A stretch of DNA of 64,000 nucleotides from Angustibacter sp049994355 (GTDB taxonomy: Bacteria > Actinomycetota > Actinomycetes > Actinomycetales > Angustibacteraceae): the NCBI RefSeq assembly GCF_049994355.1, contig NZ_CP188257.1, positions 1,426,001 to 1,490,000 on the forward strand, read 5' to 3'. The notes under the pieces were generated by a model. The model had not been told where the DNA came from. It made no database searches and worked only from the letters and a program-made list of their open reading frames with translations. The position numbers were made by a program, and so were the translations under genes. This document shows positions 16,080-25,076 of this stretch, one piece after another; position 1 is the stretch's first letter; each line of letters opens with the position of its first letter.

Positions 16080-17000
16080 GTGGACCTCGCCGCTCGCATC
16101 AGCTCTGGTCAGGGAGAGTTCGTGCTCTTCGCGATCACGCCTCCCCGCCGGTCGACGCCCGCCGAGCGGCTACCCGCCATCGCCCAGGCCACCATTGACC
16201 GGCTGAGCCATCTCGACCTCGACGGCCTTGTCCTCTACGACATCGACGACGAAAGCTCGCGCAACCCCGTCGAGCGCCCGTTCCCGTTCAGCCCGACGGT
16301 TGACCCGTCCGAGTATCGAACTGCCCACCTTCAGTCGTGGCGGACACCGGTGATCGTCTACCGGGCGGTCGGCAAGTACCAGCGTGAAGACATGCGGACC
16401 TGGATAGCTGAGCAGAACCCTGCGCATACCTTGACCGTGATGGTCGGGGCTGCGTCGAGCGGCGCGACGCCCGCGGTCTCTCTCGCTGACGCGCAGGCGA
16501 TGCGCGCCGAGTTCAACCCGGACCTGCTGCTCGGCGGAGTCGCGATTCCAGAGCGGCACAGTCGTCGCGAGAACGAGCACCTGCGCCTCATCGCCAAGCA
16601 GGAGGCCGGCTGCCGGTTCTTCGTGACCCAGGTCGTCTACGACCTCAACGCTGCCAAGAACCTCGTGTCCGACTACCGCTACGAGTGCGAGTCACGCGGC
16701 CTGGACCCGCTGCCTATCGTGTTCACGTTCTCGGTGTGCGGCTCCATGAAGACGCTCGAGTTCCTGCGCTGGCTAGGAGTCGACGTCCCGAGGTGGATCG
16801 AGAACGACCTCCGGCATGCGACCAACTCGCTGGCGGCCTCCCTGGAGCAAGCTGCCACGACAGCAGTCGAGCTCATCGACTACTGCCGGCGACTGGGAGT
16901 GCCGTTTGGCCTCAACGTGGAGAGCGTCTCCATCCGGCGCGAAGAAATCGAAGCGTCAGTGGAGCTCGCCGCCCAACTAGCTGTACACCTTCGGACGTAG
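16080..17000 (+). CDS. Methylenetetrahydrofolate reductase-like (MTHFR TIM-barrel) protein
   Basis: The protein has 306 residues from GTG. It carries the fold signature of the MetF/MTHFR family: an N-terminal FVLFAITPPR strand, LDGLVLYDIDDE, a central DLLLGGVAIPERHSRR, and CRFFVTQVVYDL, which matches the FFVTQ motif around the flavin. The family reduces 5,10-methylene-THF to 5-methyl-THF with FAD. Sequence around the usual N-terminal catalytic acidic residue differs from E. coli MetF, so it may be a divergent paralogue rather than the methionine-pathway enzyme. There are no folate genes nearby. Confidence 0.75.
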   Translation: MDLAARISSGQGEFVLFAITPPRRSTPAERLPAIAQATIDRLSHLDLDGLVLYDIDDESSRNPVERPFPFSPTVDPSEYRTAHLQSWRTPVIVYRAVGKYQREDMRTWIAEQNPAHTLTVMVGAASSGATPAVSLADAQAMRAEFNPDLLLGGVAIPERHSRRENEHLRLIAKQEAGCRFFVTQVVYDLNAAKNLVSDYRYECESRGLDPLPIVFTFSVCGSMKTLEFLRWLGVDVPRWIENDLRHATNSLAASLEQAATTAVELIDYCRRLGVPFGLNVESVSIRREEIEASVELAAQLAVHLRT

Positions 17001-17099
17001 CCTGCTCGGCCGGCTTGACTCCGGGTGAGTGCGTCCGGCTAGCGGCGGTAAGACGCACTTCCTGCAGTCCTTCGACGTCGCACCGGAACGATCGCCGAG

Positions 17100-17693
17100 T
17101 CACGACGGCCCGCCGAGTTGGTGACGCACCACCCGCCGGCGCAGGGTCGGCGAGGCCACCACCTCGTAACCGGCGTCGAAGAAGACTTGCAGCAGCCCGA
17201 CTGACGCCTCGTCCCAGATCACGGTCTTTCCGGGCGGCGGCTCGGTGGGATAGCCCTCCAGGACGCGGCTGCCGACCTGCCTTCCGTACTCGACGGTGGC
17301 GGCGGCCAGCTCGTACATCAACCCCTGCCGGCGGAAGCCCTTGCGTACGACGAAGCAGGTGACCGACCAGACGCCCTCGAGCTCAGGGTCCATCCGCATC
17401 CACGCCTGCTTCCGGCTCCACACTCTGGGGTAGTTGTCCCGCGGCTCGACCGCAACCCAGCCGGCCGGCTCACCGTCGAGGTAACCGATCAGTCCGGACG
17501 TGGGTCCGGCGGTGCCGCAACCGGTCTGCTCCAGCAGGGCGGCGTCCCTTTGCTCCTGGGTGGTGTCGCGCCAGATCCAGCCGGGGGCCTTCAGCGCCTG
17601 GCAGCGGCACTTGCGGGCGCCACCGGTGTCGAACACCGCCTCGACGTCCTCGCTCGTTGCCTGGTTGGCCGGTCGCCAGGTGAACTCGGGCAC
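17100..17693 (-). CDS. GNAT-family N-acetyltransferase
   Basis: The protein has 197 residues from GTG. The acetyl-CoA binding core is visible: GLIGYLDGEPAGWVAVEPR (beta-3/4), then VWSVTCFVVRKGFRRQGLMY, where RKGFRRQGL is the pyrophosphate-binding R-x-x-G-x-G/A motif A, and LLQVFFDAGYEVV as motif B. An N-terminal cluster CRCQ may bind metal. The substrate cannot be predicted. It is alone on this strand between the MTHFR-like gene and a small open frame. Confidence 0.85.
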   Translation of the reverse strand: MPEFTWRPANQATSEDVEAVFDTGGARKCRCQALKAPGWIWRDTTQEQRDAALLEQTGCGTAGPTSGLIGYLDGEPAGWVAVEPRDNYPRVWSRKQAWMRMDPELEGVWSVTCFVVRKGFRRQGLMYELAAATVEYGRQVGSRVLEGYPTEPPPGKTVIWDEASVGLLQVFFDAGYEVVASPTLRRRVVRHQLGGPS

Positions 17694-17785
17694 ACTCCAG
17701 CCTAGCTAGAGCGCGGCGGTGCGGGCATCACGCCTGTTGGAAGGTCGAAGGGTCACGGCGACATCGCGGCGGAGCGTCGCACGTC

Positions 17786-17938
17786 ATGATCGCAGCAGTC
17801 CCAGATGACGTCCGGGAGTGGATTCTGCGAGGTGGCCGAGTCGTCGAGGAGTACGACGACGGCTACTGGGTGGTGTTCCGTCGGGTCGAGAAGGATGTCC
17901 GAGCTGCGCTGCTGTCCGAACGTCGGGTACTTGCATGA
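17786..17938 (+). CDS. Possible 50-residue acidic protein
   Basis: The frame reads MIAAVPDDVREWILRGGRVV and continues EEYDDGYWVVFRRVEKDVRA to a TGA, with G/C-rich third positions and a balanced composition that looks coding. No clear ribosome-binding site is present and it was too short for routine gene finders. It resembles small toxin/antitoxin or regulatory proteins only in size. Nothing specific is recognised. Confidence 0.4.
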   Translation: MIAAVPDDVREWILRGGRVVEEYDDGYWVVFRRVEKDVRAALLSERRVLA

Positions 17939-18010
17939 GGCCGAGATGAAGGACCCGGAGCGCAACCCGGGCGATCTGGCCACGAGCGGCGACGGTCCAC
18001 GGAGTAGCGG

Positions 18011-19741
18011 TCAGTGGCCGTCTGGGCTGATCAGGGTTTCTTTGACTTTGGCGATGGCGAAGCCCCAGGCGTCGCTGACGTGGGTGTGCGGCGGCAGGGA
18101 GATCTCCTCTGGATTGGTCACGACGTCGAGAAGGGCCGGCCCGTCGTGCGCAAGCACGTCACGGACGGCGGCATCGACGTCCTCCGGTGCGGTGACTCTG
18201 ACGCCGAGCAACCCGAGTGAGCGGGCGACCGCGGCCAGGTCGGGGTTGGCCAAGACGGTGCCGAACTCCGGGAGACCGACGACCTCCTGCTCAAGCTTGA
18301 CCATGCCGAGGCGTCCGTTGTCGAAGACCACCAGCTTGACCGGCAGGTCGTACGAGGCCGCGGTGATCAGGTCGCCCAGCAGCATGGTCAGGCCGCCGTC
18401 CCCGCAGAACGCCACTACCTGTCGGCTCCGGTCCAAAGCTTGGGCGCCGAGGGCCTGCGGCATCGCGTTAGCCATCGAGCCGAGGTTGAACGAGCCGAGC
18501 AGGCGTCGTCCCTGCGTGATCTCGACGAACCGGGCCAGCCATACGGTGGACATCCCGGTATCCACGGTCAGCACCGCCTCCGGTGCGGCGTGACGGTGGA
18601 CGGCGTCGGCGAGCTGCTCGGGGCGGATACGGTCGTCGCTGTTGTCCAGCCGCTCGCGGATACGACCGACGAGGCCGCGGTCGTGCTCGGGGTCCAGCAG
18701 TGCCCGTTGGCGGCCCTGCCAGTCCGTGAAGGACTCCCTGCAGCTGTCCAGATGCCCCCGGTCGGCCTTGGCCGACAGCATCGGCAGCAACGCTTCCACC
18801 GTCGCGGTGACGTCCCCGATCATGCCGAGGTCCACCGCGGTTCTTCGGCCTATGTGTGCACCTCGGACGTCGACCTGTATCACGGTCTTGCCCTGTGGGT
18901 ACCACTCCCGATACGGGAAGTCGGTGCCGAGCATGAGCAGCAGGTCACCACTGTCGAGGGCCTCCCGGGCAGCGGGGTTCCCGATCAGCCCGCTCTGCCC
19001 GACCTGGTAGGGGTTGTCGTGCTCCAGGCCGTCTTTCGCCTTCAGTGTCAGCACCATCGGTGCGGACAGTCGTTCGGCCAGCGCCAGAACATGCCCTCGC
19101 GCGGCCCGCGCACCGACACCGACCAGCAGCGTGACCGTGGCGGCGGCGTCGATCAGCTCGGCTGCCCTGGCCAGCGTCGCGTCGTCCGGGCGCGATGGCG
19201 GGTGGGCCACGACGAACCTCGGCCGCTCCGCATGCTTCGGTAGGTCCTGGTCGCCGACATCGCCCGGCAGCGTCAGCACCGCGACGCCTTGCTCGTTCAG
19301 TGCGGCCTGCACGGCCTGCTCGAGTAGCGCAGGCGCCTGCTCCGGCGAGGTGATCGTACGCGTGAACACGGCGACGTCGCGGAAGAGCAGGTCGTTGTCG
19401 ACCTCCTGGAAGAAGTCAGAGCCCAGCTCGGCCAGCGGCACTTGTCCGCAGATGGCGAGCACCGGAGCATGGGACTTCTTGGAGTCGTAGAGCCCATTGA
19501 GCAGATGCACTGATCCCGGTCCGACCGTCCCCATGCACACACCGAGGTTGCCGGTCAGCTGGGCCTGAGCGCCGGCCGCGAACGCCCCGACCTCTTCGTG
19601 CCGGACGCCGATCCAGCCGACCCCGTCCTGACGCCGGATGGCGTCGGTAACGGGGTTCAGCGCATCACCGACGACTCCCCAGACGGTCCTCACACCTTGT
19701 GCAGCGAGGGCTTCGACGATCATCTCGGCGACGGTGGTCAC
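18011..19741 (-). CDS. poxB: Thiamine-pyrophosphate-dependent pyruvate oxidase/dehydrogenase (PoxB type)
   Basis: The protein has 576 residues with the three-domain plan of the TPP superfamily. The N-terminal Pyr domain (AAQGVRTVWGVVGDALNPV, catalytic Glu in VRHEEVGAFAAGA), the middle FAD-type domain (LLVGVGARAARG), and the C-terminal PP domain with the Mg-TPP motif GDGGLTMLLGDLITAA ... FDNGRLG. The GVVGD..NP.TDA and RTITSPEQ stretches favour pyruvate:quinone oxidoreductase over acetolactate synthase. It would convert pyruvate to acetate plus CO2 and feed electrons to quinone. The conserved membrane-binding C-terminal peptide of E. coli PoxB is not obvious. A weak GGGAC-type box (19770-19783) precedes it. 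Confidence 0.85.
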   Translation of the reverse strand: MTTVAEMIVEALAAQGVRTVWGVVGDALNPVTDAIRRQDGVGWIGVRHEEVGAFAAGAQAQLTGNLGVCMGTVGPGSVHLLNGLYDSKKSHAPVLAICGQVPLAELGSDFFQEVDNDLLFRDVAVFTRTITSPEQAPALLEQAVQAALNEQGVAVLTLPGDVGDQDLPKHAERPRFVVAHPPSRPDDATLARAAELIDAAATVTLLVGVGARAARGHVLALAERLSAPMVLTLKAKDGLEHDNPYQVGQSGLIGNPAAREALDSGDLLLMLGTDFPYREWYPQGKTVIQVDVRGAHIGRRTAVDLGMIGDVTATVEALLPMLSAKADRGHLDSCRESFTDWQGRQRALLDPEHDRGLVGRIRERLDNSDDRIRPEQLADAVHRHAAPEAVLTVDTGMSTVWLARFVEITQGRRLLGSFNLGSMANAMPQALGAQALDRSRQVVAFCGDGGLTMLLGDLITAASYDLPVKLVVFDNGRLGMVKLEQEVVGLPEFGTVLANPDLAAVARSLGLLGVRVTAPEDVDAAVRDVLAHDGPALLDVVTNPEEISLPPHTHVSDAWGFAIAKVKETLISPDGH

Positions 19742-19782
19742 TCGTTCTCCTGTCAGAGGATCGGGCGGCGGGACGTTGGTAC

Positions 19783-21375
19783 TCAGGTCTCGGTGCGCGA
19801 GAATGAGTCGGGCGAGGCTGCCGCCCAGTCATGGGCCCAACCCTTACGCGGCTCCGTCAGCAGCTCGCTGGGCTCGAGCCAGTCGAACAGATCGGCATAG
19901 GAGCGGGTGGTGGTGTGGTCGATCCGTCTCAGCAGCAGCCCCGGATGGAGCTGGCTCGGGTCGTCCAGACCGAGTGAGCCAATCATCTGCATCGCCTGCC
20001 GGACGGTGCCGTTCTGGAATCGCTGGACCCGCAATGACTTGTCCGCCACGTCCAACGCTCGGGCCCGCCGCTTATCCTGGGTGGTGACCCCGACCGGGCA
20101 TGTGTTTGTGTGACACCGCTGGGCCTGGATGCACCCGATCGCCATCATCATCGCCCGGGCAGCGTTGGTGTAGTCCGCGCCCTGCGCGATGCGCTTGACG
20201 AGGTCGGTACCGGTGGCCACCTTTCCGCTGGCCCCGAGACGAATCCGGTCCCTGAGGCCGGTTCCGACCAGCGCGTTGTGCACCATGATCAGGCCCTCGG
20301 TGAGCGGGGTTCCGACGTGGTCCTCGTACTCCAAGGGTGCTGCCCCGGTGCCGCCCTCGGACCCGTCGACCAGGATGAAGTCGGGGGTGATGCCCTCGGC
20401 GACCATTGCCTTGCAGATCGCCAGCAACTCGTGCCGGCGGCCCACGCAGAGCTTGAACCCGGCCGGCTTGCCGCCCGCCAACTCACGCATCCTGGCGATG
20501 AAAAGCACCAGTTCGCGGGGAGTGCTGAAGACCCGGTGGTAGGGCGGGCTCACGCACTTCTCACCGGCCGGCACGCCCCGCGCCTTGGCGATCTCGGCGT
20601 TCACCTTGGCGGCGGGCAGCACTCCTCCGATCCCGGGCTTCGCGCCCTGGCTCAGCTTCAGGGAGACGAGCTTCACCTGGTCGTGTCCAGCCTTCTCCCG
20701 GAACATCGCGGGGTCGAACTCGCCATCCTTCGTCCTGGCCCCGAAGTAGCCGCTGCCCAGCTCCCAGACCAGGTCTCCGCCGTGTCGCAAGTGGTACTCC
20801 GTCAATCCACCCTCCCCGGTGTCGTGCGCGAAGCCACCCGCGGCCGCGCCCTTGTTCAATGCCAGGATCGCGTTGGCGGACAACGCACCGAAGCTCATCG
20901 CGGACACATTGAGCAGGGCCATGTCGTACGGCTGTGTGCAGTCCGGACCGCCCACACGCACCCGCGGAACCTCGTCCGGCGGATCCTTCGGTGCCGTGCT
21001 GTGCAGCAGGAACTCGTAGCCCACCTCGCCGACGTCTCGCTCGGTGCCGAACGCCTGCTCGCCGTGGATGCCCTTGGCTCGCTCGTAGATAACCGAGCGG
21101 ACGTCCCGGTCGTAAGGTCGACCGTCGTAGTTACGTTCGATGAAGTACTGCTGGAGCTCAGGACGAAGTCCTTCCAGCAGATAGCGAAAGTGACCGACGA
21201 CCGGATAGTTGCGCAGCACGGAGTGACGCCGCTGCAGTAGGTCGTAAAGACCCACCAGCAGCACCAGCGCCAGCACCACGGCCAGCACCCACCAACCTCG
21301 CGACCCGAGAACCGCGGCGAACAGTGCCAGCGTGGCGGCGCCAGCGAGAGCGGCGACTGCGAAGAATCGACCCAC
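19783..21375 (-). CDS. Membrane-anchored FMN-binding glutamate synthase (GltB)-domain protein
   Basis: The protein has 530 residues. Two adjacent N-terminal transmembrane helices (about 5-45) are followed by an FMN-binding TIM barrel of the GltB type: MSFGALSANAILALN, GEGGLTEYH, KPGIGGVLPAAKV, the glycine-rich DGSEGGTGAAPLEYEDHVG and a Cys-rich segment CIQAQRCHTNTCPVGVTTQD for an iron-sulfur site. Glutaminase and GltD partners are absent, so this is the stand-alone family of unknown substrate, not canonical glutamate synthase. It ends 42 bp upstream of poxB on the same strand and may be co-transcribed. Confidence 0.88.
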   Translation of the reverse strand: MGRFFAVAALAGAATLALFAAVLGSRGWWVLAVVLALVLLVGLYDLLQRRHSVLRNYPVVGHFRYLLEGLRPELQQYFIERNYDGRPYDRDVRSVIYERAKGIHGEQAFGTERDVGEVGYEFLLHSTAPKDPPDEVPRVRVGGPDCTQPYDMALLNVSAMSFGALSANAILALNKGAAAGGFAHDTGEGGLTEYHLRHGGDLVWELGSGYFGARTKDGEFDPAMFREKAGHDQVKLVSLKLSQGAKPGIGGVLPAAKVNAEIAKARGVPAGEKCVSPPYHRVFSTPRELVLFIARMRELAGGKPAGFKLCVGRRHELLAICKAMVAEGITPDFILVDGSEGGTGAAPLEYEDHVGTPLTEGLIMVHNALVGTGLRDRIRLGASGKVATGTDLVKRIAQGADYTNAARAMMMAIGCIQAQRCHTNTCPVGVTTQDKRRARALDVADKSLRVQRFQNGTVRQAMQMIGSLGLDDPSQLHPGLLLRRIDHTTTRSYADLFDWLEPSELLTEPRKGWAHDWAAASPDSFSRTET

Positions 21376-21724
21376 GTCGGCACGCTATGGCGGGAGCAGC
21401 GTCTTCGCAGGTCGAAATGCATTCAGCCAAAGGAGTGGCGATCGCCTGACACGGTCCACGAGAACCGGACTCAGCCTGATCTGCCCGACATCCAGGGACA
21501 TCGCGTGCTCGCCTCATGACCACCCCTCGATCCTTGGCCTGTGGTGGCACCACGCGGCCCAAGAGTCGAGCGCTCGTGATGCGATCTTCGACGAGGGTCG
21601 ACAACTCACGATCAGCGGCCAGATCCGGCCGAGTGGAGTCGCCCTCAACGCGGCTGCCCACCATGAGTCGTGTGACTCGCACATGACATGTGCGGGCCGG
21701 GCGTAGCGTTGCCTCCCCCGACTG
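21376..21724. other. Intergenic, no gene seen
   Basis: About 350 bp between the GltB-like gene start and the SRPBCC gene end. Frames here are interrupted or lack coding composition. It presumably holds the promoter of the 19783-21375 gene, but I see no clear elements. Confidence 0.6.
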
Positions 21725-22168
21725 TCAGGACGAGGCGCGGGGGCCCTTCTCGACGTAGCCCTTGAGTTGGTCGAGCATCGCCTGCCAGTTCGACGAGAAC
21801 TGTGCCGCCTGCTCCTCCGAGTCGTTGCCATCCTGTTCGAGCGTGACGCGCGTGCGGTCGCCAGCATCCATGACTCGGTAGTCGAGGGTGTGATAGTTCT
21901 CCGGAGTGTCGGACTCCCCGGTCAGCGGGCTGAAGTGGGTCATGCGCAGCCGCTTCCCCTGCACAACCTCGAGGATCTCGCCTTTGTCCTGGTAAGGCTT
22001 GCCGTCGTACTCACCGGTCCACGTGATCGGGCTCCCTTCCTCCCAGTCGGTGTCGACCTTCGCACCGAACATGAAGCGCGAGATCGCCTCGGGGCTCGTC
22101 AGCGCTTCCCAAACTTGCTGGGCGGACGCGGAGATCTCCACCTCGGCATGGGCGATGTGCTCGGTCAT
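21725..22168 (-). CDS. SRPBCC/AHSA1-like protein
   Basis: The protein has 147 residues. It shows the START-like fold of the AHSA1 family: a beta-1 strand HAEVEISASAQQVWEALTSP, then FMFGAKVDTDWEEGSPI with TW and GEILEVVQGKRLRMTHFSP, and a C-terminal helix FSSNWQAMLDQLKGYVEKG. Members bind hydrophobic ligands or act as Hsp90 co-chaperone-like proteins; function cannot be narrowed. Single gene; the small genes at 22250-22990 lie upstream on the same strand. Confidence 0.88.
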   Translation of the reverse strand: MTEHIAHAEVEISASAQQVWEALTSPEAISRFMFGAKVDTDWEEGSPITWTGEYDGKPYQDKGEILEVVQGKRLRMTHFSPLTGESDTPENYHTLDYRVMDAGDRTRVTLEQDGNDSEEQAAQFSSNWQAMLDQLKGYVEKGPRASS

Positions 22169-22249
22169 GGCGATCCTTTCCCTCGAGGGCGCGCGCTCAT
22201 TTTCGTACCCGGTGGCTACCCTTCCAATTCCATCGACGCGCGGCTTATG

Positions 22250-22606
22250 TCATGCCTTCCACATAAGGCTCTGCGCTTCTTCGGCGGTTCGCGCGCTGAG
22301 GCGCCGGCTGCGCTCGAGCGTTTCGTGGCCGTCAGCGAGCAGCCTGGCTGCGTTGATCAGGTTCGCGACCGAGGCGCCGTCGTTGTGCACAGCGCGCGGG
22401 GCCGGCGTCGGGCTGTGGCCCGGCTCTGCTGTTGCCATCGTGGTGGCGTCGCAGGCCGTCAGCGAAAGAGGTGCCCGGCCGACCACGACCCGGGCGTCCA
22501 GCGACAGGATGCGCAGCCCGAGCAACCGAGCGTGGACGACGGCCCGAACAACGATCTCGCCGTCGTCCTCGCGCTCACGTGGCTCGCGGGGCACGTGGCG
22601 CCCCAT
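22250..22606 (-). CDS. Hypothetical protein overlapping the upstream gene
   Basis: The protein has 118 residues. Third positions are strongly G/C-rich throughout in this frame, which argues that it is real. The C-terminal 45 residues form a predicted helix pair (VANLINAARLLADGHETLER then RLSARTAEEAQSL). The start ATG lies 32 bp inside the end of the preceding small gene in another frame, so it could be translated by reinitiation from that message. No family is recognised. Confidence 0.5.
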   Translation of the reverse strand: MGRHVPREPREREDDGEIVVRAVVHARLLGLRILSLDARVVVGRAPLSLTACDATTMATAEPGHSPTPAPRAVHNDGASVANLINAARLLADGHETLERSRRLSARTAEEAQSLMWKA

Positions 22607-22802
22607 CCCGCGGAACGCCGTTTCGACGCCCGTAGTCTTCGAGACGAGCGGCGTACCCCTGGAGCCGCCCCTGGACCTCGGACCCCTCCAGCCCTTGTGC
22701 CGCCTGCCGTGCCAGCTGAAGAATCTGGTCGTAACGCTGACGACCGGCCTTGGTGCCCAGCAGATAGCCAGCGCCGAACGCGGTCAGCGTGACGATCTTC
22801 AC
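22575..22802 (-). CDS. Small YtxH-like membrane-associated protein
   Basis: The protein has 75 residues. It begins VKIVTLTAFGAGYLLGTKAG, a short hydrophobic helix ending in the G-x-K-A-G-R turn typical of YtxH-like proteins, followed by a helical segment RYDQILQLARQAAQGLEG and a basic tail. The GTG start overlaps the stop of the gene upstream (GTGA), which fixes it and implies translational coupling. It is likely envelope-associated and possibly stress-related; the function is unknown. Confidence 0.75.
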   Translation of the reverse strand: MKIVTLTAFGAGYLLGTKAGRQRYDQILQLARQAAQGLEGSEVQGRLQGYAARLEDYGRRNGVPRDGAPRAPRAT

Positions 22803-22990
22803 TTGTTCGCCTGTTGGCGAGCCGAGGACACCGCGGCGCTGGCCGCCGTTGCGCTGACTGCGCCGGCCGCGACGCCGAGGCCGACCTTGGCTGCCCGCCT
22901 GATGCGTCGGTCCGCGGCGGTTGAAACTGCGGCCGCCGTAACCGCCTCGAGCATCAGGTCCCACTTGCTCTTACGCGTAAACAGTCCCAT
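22799..22990 (-). CDS. Small alanine-rich protein, coupled to the YtxH-like gene
   Basis: The protein has 63 residues, MGLFTRKSKWDLMLEAVTAA and onward. A basic N terminus is followed by a long Ala/Val-rich helix with a weakly hydrophobic stretch (VGLGVAAGAVSATAASAAV) that may insert in or lie on the membrane. A longer start at 23008 is possible, but the MGLF start has typical character. It overlaps the next gene by four bases. No family is recognised. It lies downstream of the coiled-coil gene at 23028-24278 with a 37-bp gap, so the set is probably one operon. Confidence 0.7.
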   Translation of the reverse strand: MGLFTRKSKWDLMLEAVTAAAVSTAADRRIRRAAKVGLGVAAGAVSATAASAAVSSARQQANK

Positions 22991-23027
22991 GAGTCGTCTC
23001 CGTCCCATTGGTAGTAGGTAGGCGGGC

Positions 23028-24278
23028 TTACCGCGATCTGGGCGACTGCAGCATCTCGACGAGCTCCTGCTTCGTCATGGCCTGACGTACTTCCAGACCC
23101 AAGTGCTCACCCGCAGTCAGCAGCGTGCGCTTGGTCATCGCCTCGAGCGGGACGCCCTTGGCGCCGAGCCGCTGGACGAGGACGGGCTTGGTCAAGTTCG
23201 TGCCGGCATCGACCTCAACGGTCCTGGCCAACTCGATCAGGTCCTGCTTCGGTAACGCAGATAGGACCTTCCGCCCGGCCGATCTCACCTGCGCTCGGTC
23301 CGACCCGCCGTTTCGGGTGACCCCGTTCGCCCTGGCTGGGCTGCGCCTGCCGTTGCTGGACGTCGCTGGCTCGGACATGTCTTGTATCTCAGCTGCTGCC
23401 CGGTCCGCCCTGTCTTTGGCCTGGTCAGCAGCTCGCGCGTGGCGTCTGGCTGCAGTGGCTGTCTGGCGGGCGTGTCCGGCCAGACGCTCGGCCTCACGGA
23501 TGGCCTGCTCAGCTTCCTCCTGCGCGACGATCGCCGCCCGATTCGCCAGTTCCTGTGCCCTGGCCAAGGCGGCGTTCGCCTCTTCGATCGCCTCGGCGGC
23601 GCGGGCCTGCGCCTGCTCCGCCCTGTCCTCGGCCTCCTTGGTGCGAGAGGCGGCCTCCGACTCGACCTTCTGCACCGCCTTTCGCGCAGACTCCTCCTCG
23701 GACCCTCGCACGCTGTCGACGCGATGGTTGGCAGTCTCCCGCGCCTTGCGGACTCGCTCCTGCTGCTCCCGGACGACCTCGGCTACCTCGGCAGCCGTCT
23801 CCTGCTCGACCTGGGCGACACGAGCGCTGACCTGGCCGGTCGCGTCGTCGCGGGCCTGACGCACCGCGTCATCGGCCTCACGGGCGACTCGGGCGGCCTC
23901 ATCCGCCTCATCCTTGGCCTGCTGCGCAAGCCGTACCGCGGTCGACTCGGCTTCGTTCGCGCGCTGGGCTGCCTCATCTGCCTGCCGGATCAAGTCCGTC
24001 ACCGAGTCGCGATGACCCAGACCCGGCACAGTGTCGATCACCGAATCCCGAGCCGCACCGACCTTTCGGCGTGCGCCCTTCAAGCCGGATTCGGCGCCCG
24101 CGGCGGCGGAGGTCATCGTGTCCGAAACGCTGCCGGAAACCCCCGAGGCCGTGCTGGCGGTACCGGCAGCGACCGGCTTGAGGGCCTTGGCCAGCAGCCA
24201 TGCGGTGTTGGCAGGCAGCTCTCGCAGGCCCGTCGTGGCTGCCCGGGAGATGCGGCGCGGCTTCTTGGTTTTCGCCAT
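23028..24278 (-). CDS. Long Ala/Glu/Arg coiled-coil protein with C-terminal Rho-N/SAP-like repeats
   Basis: The protein has 416 residues; ATG at 24278 follows GGAG by six bases. After a basic N terminus (AKTKKPRRISRAATTGL), residues 80-310 form an almost uninterrupted coiled coil rich in heptads of A, E, R and Q (for example ARAAEAIEEANAALARAQEL). The C-terminal 90 residues hold two helical modules, LPKQDLIELARTVEVDAGTN and MTKQELVEMLQSP, of the Rho-N/SAP kind (xxLxxxAKxxxxxGxxxMxKxEL), often nucleic-acid binding. It is probably a scaffold linking nucleoid or RNA to other partners; this is inference. It is the first gene of an operon with the two or three small genes downstream. Confidence 0.75.
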   Translation of the reverse strand: MAKTKKPRRISRAATTGLRELPANTAWLLAKALKPVAAGTASTASGVSGSVSDTMTSAAAGAESGLKGARRKVGAARDSVIDTVPGLGHRDSVTDLIRQADEAAQRANEAESTAVRLAQQAKDEADEAARVAREADDAVRQARDDATGQVSARVAQVEQETAAEVAEVVREQQERVRKARETANHRVDSVRGSEEESARKAVQKVESEAASRTKEAEDRAEQAQARAAEAIEEANAALARAQELANRAAIVAQEEAEQAIREAERLAGHARQTATAARRHARAADQAKDRADRAAAEIQDMSEPATSSNGRRSPARANGVTRNGGSDRAQVRSAGRKVLSALPKQDLIELARTVEVDAGTNLTKPVLVQRLGAKGVPLEAMTKRTLLTAGEHLGLEVRQAMTKQELVEMLQSPRSR

Positions 24279-24776
24279 GATCACTCCAGATATGCACTCG
24301 GACTACGCGAAGCGCGGAATCTTCGGCCACCTGCTTGACCAGTGGGCGGGCTGACCACGACGGGCAGCTCGGCACCACACCAGGGTCAACATAGGCGCGG
24401 CCACGCGATCTCGCACTTTGGCAATCAATGAGGCCGTCGTCGCCGACAGCAGGCATGTTCGAGGGGGGACGACGCCCCCGAGCAGCTGCACGCACTGTGG
24501 GTCGACGCGGTCGATCGGACCAGGTCCGCGGCGAGCGCGACTCTGGCCGCGGGCGGTATGGATGCGGTGAACGTCTGCCGAACGGCCATGAGAAGAGCCT
24601 GCGCCGCGTGCTCGTCGACTGATCCAGGAGTACCCGACACACCGGCCAAGCTGACCTGATCCGCGAGTCGCTAGCCGGCCCAGTGGCGAGGACCTGCCAG
24701 GGCAGCCCCACCGGAACGAGCTCCCGGAGCATATCCTTGCCGAGCGGACGCGGCTGATCGTGCCCATGATGAGTGG
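24279..24776. other. Intergenic or decayed stretch, no supported gene
   Basis: About 500 bp between a minus-strand start and a plus-strand start. Several short frames exist, the best being a 74-codon minus-strand frame near 24425-24649 with a helix-like segment, but third-position G/C is only moderate and no family is visible. It probably contains divergent promoters and perhaps debris of a lost gene. Confidence 0.5.
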
Positions 24777-25076
24777 ATGGACGAGAACCAAAACACGGAC
24801 CAGCGGCCGGACCAGGCCCGGCAGCCGGACCAAGACGAGCAACATGACCAGCAGCCCGACCAGGAGCCAGACCGGGGCCAAGTCCGGGACGCACGGTCCC
24901 GTGGCGAAACGCCAGAGGCACGCGCTAAGAGTGCCCACGAACGGACGCAGGCGTTGGCCGACGAGTTGGAGCAGGTGAAGGCCAGCGTGACCGACGGCCA
25001 AGACGATACAGACCGCCCTCAGCCTGTCGCCGAGGCGCAGGACGAGCGCGCCCGGACAGGCGACGAGGATAACTAG
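24777..25076 (+). CDS. Small hydrophilic, intrinsically disordered protein
   Basis: The protein has 99 residues. The N-terminal third is built of Q/D/P/R repeats (RPDQARQPDQDEQHDQQPDQ), followed by a helical segment AKSAHERTQALADELEQVKA and an acidic tail. There are no hydrophobic or Cys residues. Composition resembles hydrophilic stress or desiccation-type proteins; no defined family. There is no strong ribosome-binding site. It lies among stress-associated genes. Confidence 0.55.
   Translation: MDENQNTDQRPDQARQPDQDEQHDQQPDQEPDRGQVRDARSRGETPEARAKSAHERTQALADELEQVKASVTDGQDDTDRPQPVAEAQDERARTGDEDN

Noticed and set aside
19770..19783. A GGGAC-GTTG-GTACT word upstream of poxB as a fifth DosR-like box
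   Set aside because: The second half-site does not fit, and orientation and distance differ from the four consistent boxes, so I list it only as a weak hint.
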